The notes beneath the pieces are model-generated. The model had not been told where the DNA came from. It was given only the letters and a program-made list of their open reading frames with translations, and searched no databases. From Zoogloea sp. (GTDB lineage Bacteria; Pseudomonadota; Gammaproteobacteria; Burkholderiales; Rhodocyclaceae), in contig JADJBR010000009.1 in assembly GCA_016703645.1 (NCBI GenBank), positions 879,501 through 943,500 on the forward strand: a DNA stretch of 64,000 nucleotides, in the 5' to 3' direction. The position numbers were made by a program, and so were the translations under genes. Positions 62,777 through 64,000 of the stretch are shown here, in pieces. Position 1 is the first letter of the stretch; every line of letters starts with the position of its first letter.

Positions 62777-63831
62777 GCGGTAGCAGTCGATACCTGTAGC
62801 GAGGGCTCCAGTTGATCAATCGGTCTCTGCAGAAATTCAGACGCGCGAGATGGGCTGAATAGATCTTCTGCCAGCCCCCAGAACACCAGGGACTCGAATC
62901 GGCGGGGCTCCTCAGCGGGCATCGGCTCCGGCTCGGCCGAACGCCAGCCGTTTTTGCTGAACTGGATGAAAATTGACTGATATCCCGCATCGCTCAATAG
63001 CTGAAGATCCTTCAGGCGAAGCAAGGCCACCTGCATCGACACGCCATAGCGCCGTTTGGCGTTTAGCAGTTCCACCGGATGAACCCGAGAACGCTTATGC
63101 CCGCCAAAATCCAGGACAACCTGATCCTTGGGGTACAGGAAGGCGCCAGCAAAGCGATGGCAGCAGGCCTCTTTCTCCTTCTCTGGCATCTCTTCAGGCA
63201 AGGACATGACCCAGTGCCCCAATTCATGCGCAGCGGTAAAACGCATGCGCTCACCGGGGCGAGTCCGGTTCAAGGCGATCAACACATGTTGTTCATCGTG
63301 AGTCGCCGCACACGCGCCGTCGAAGTCTTCCGGTCCGTTGAGCAAGGCCACCTTGATTCCATGGTCTTCAAGCAACTCGGTCAGATTGGCAATTGCATCA
63401 CCGCCGATGGCCCAATCCATTCTGAGCTTCCGAGCGGCCTCCTCAGCGGCTTCGACGGATGAGACTGGCATGAAGTGGGTGGGCGTTGCTTCCACCGCGA
63501 CATCTGCTGCATCAAAGCACCGCTCCAACGCGATGTAACGCTCCAGATGCTCGCGCATCTGCTCCTCGACCTGTTTCTGTCGATACTTCGGCATCTTCGC
63601 CAGCTTGCGAAATTCCAGTGGTGCCAAGGCCACGGCATCTGCGCGAAAAAAATACTCGGGCTTGACGTTCAGCACCTTTGCCAGTTGCAGCAAGCGAGTT
63701 GAATTGGGCACTGCACCGCCCTTCTCAAACTTACTCAAGGCTTGTTTGCTGATGTCGCCCAGCCGCTGCGCCACCTCTTCAAGACTCAAGCCTCGAAGCA
63801 CACGGGCACGACGGATGCGGTCATGGATCAT
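62773..63831 (-). CDS. HTH-XRE/ImmA-IrrE metalloprotease-fold antitoxin-regulator
   Basis: The 352-residue protein has an N-terminal XRE helix-turn-helix (RRARVLRGLSLEEVAQRLGDISKQALSKFEKGG) and an ImmA/IrrE zinc metallopeptidase domain with TAAHELGHWVMSLPEE (HExxH) near residue 200. In such pairs this protein represses the operon and antagonises the toxin, sometimes via self-proteolysis. It is the first gene of the operon. Confidence 0.88.
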   Translation of the reverse strand: MIHDRIRRARVLRGLSLEEVAQRLGDISKQALSKFEKGGAVPNSTRLLQLAKVLNVKPEYFFRADAVALAPLEFRKLAKMPKYRQKQVEEQMREHLERYIALERCFDAADVAVEATPTHFMPVSSVEAAEEAARKLRMDWAIGGDAIANLTELLEDHGIKVALLNGPEDFDGACAATHDEQHVLIALNRTRPGERMRFTAAHELGHWVMSLPEEMPEKEKEACCHRFAGAFLYPKDQVVLDFGGHKRSRVHPVELLNAKRRYGVSMQVALLRLKDLQLLSDAGYQSIFIQFSKNGWRSAEPEPMPAEEPRRFESLVFWGLAEDLFSPSRASEFLQRPIDQLEPSLQVSTATA

Positions 63832-64000
63832 GGTCCCCTCCTAGGTTGACAAAATATTCAAAAAAATAAAAATCGTCAACCTTAAGCCACCGTGAGACTC
63901 GATCTCTCATGCGACGGATACGGGTGAAGTGCCCGGCAATCCGGTCGAGCTCATGCTTGATCTCGATAAGCGCTGACGAACCATCGGCCAGGAACAGCTC
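63821..64000 (-). CDS. Possible C-terminal end of an upstream gene, cut by the window edge
   Basis: An open frame enters from the right edge and stops at 63821-63823, giving 59 residues that begin ELFLADGSSALIEIKHELDR and end LGGDHDP. It runs through the promoter above and slightly past the ATG of the ImmA gene. Either it is a genuine gene overlapping the next promoter or the frame is open by chance. I do not recognise it. Confidence 0.3.
   Translation of the reverse strand, partial: ELFLADGSSALIEIKHELDRIAGHFTRIRRMRDRVSRWLKVDDFYFFEYFVNLGGDHDP
63843..63882 (-). promoter_or_regulatory. Promoter bracketed by an inverted repeat, ImmA/PIN operon
   Basis: On the minus strand TTGACG (63879-63874), 17 bases and TATTTT (63856-63851) form the promoter. 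A perfect 8-bp inverted repeat (AGGTTGAC 63843-63850, GTCAACCT 63875-63882) flanks it, one arm over the -35 and the other at the start site. A HTH-dimer binding both could block the promoter. AGGAGG follows before the ATG. Confidence 0.7.

Overview
The window is high-GC, densely packed bacterial chromosome. The gene set (betaproteobacterial-type EF-P with Arg32 plus its rhamnosyltransferase EarP, PhoBR, UbiE-UbiJ, a complete atpIBEFHAGDC operon, DUF3034, a CetAB-like aerotaxis pair, putative selenate ABC transporter) points to a betaproteobacterium, most likely a Rhodocyclales/Azospira-like organism; this is inference from gene content, not a database result. No tRNA, rRNA or CRISPR array was recognised.

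Layout. 1-2 kb: end of a probable cobalamin ABC ATPase, cobO and a hydroxyacid dehydrogenase. 1.9-6.05 kb: a compact stress module made of an ECF sigma factor, a ChrR-like cupin regulator, a Tat-exported ferritin-like protein with a cytochrome c, and a divergent operon of a DUF3034 outer-membrane-type protein with an exported truncated haemoglobin. All three transcription units carry the same promoter element, TGCATCC-N16-CGTA, which makes this an internally supported regulon. 6-17.5 kb: SNF2-SWIM helicase, sirtuin, glutamine amidotransferase, HIT protein, a PilZ-like unknown, phoBR, DUF971, ubiE and ubiJ. 17.5-24.5 kb: the ATP synthase operon on the minus strand, facing ubiJ across a bidirectional terminator.

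24.6-31.6 kb is one tightly coupled plus-strand operon: a cysteine-free ArsR-type regulator with a leaderless promoter/operator, Aas (lysophospholipid reacylation), a lipoprotein ending in a GlyGly-CTERM tail, its rhombosortase, a Tat-exported amidohydrolase and an LplT-PlsC fusion. This suggests a link between rhombosortase processing and lysophospholipid recycling. 31.6-35.5 kb: Tat-exported Fe-superoxide dismutase, YaeQ, an LEA-like lipoprotein, efp and earP. 35.5-36.1 kb is a striking AT-rich gene-free block with a cluster of DnaA boxes and a duplicated DnaA-box/GTTAAC/TA-rich unit, a candidate replication origin or DnaA-binding locus.

36-50 kb: transporters, a class V aminotransferase, ComEA, an orphan GspE/PilB ATPase, a NYN-LOTUS RNA-related protein, and a two-gene operon of a 1003-residue tubulin-like GTPase and a membrane-anchored zinc-ribbon/phosphate-binding-like/OmpA protein whose function is unknown. 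50-57.9 kb: mobA, a four-gene ABC importer with a structured leader, a PAS protein plus CZB-domain chemoreceptor, and two unknowns.

57.9-64 kb is a toxin-antitoxin island: hipBA with three operators spaced exactly 50 bp apart, a second hipBA with a 14-bp-arm inverted repeat overlapping its start codon, mazEF, an IS3-family transposase remnant, and an HTH-ImmA/IrrE plus PIN pair whose promoter is bracketed by an inverted repeat. The AT-rich control regions and the IS remnant indicate horizontally acquired DNA.
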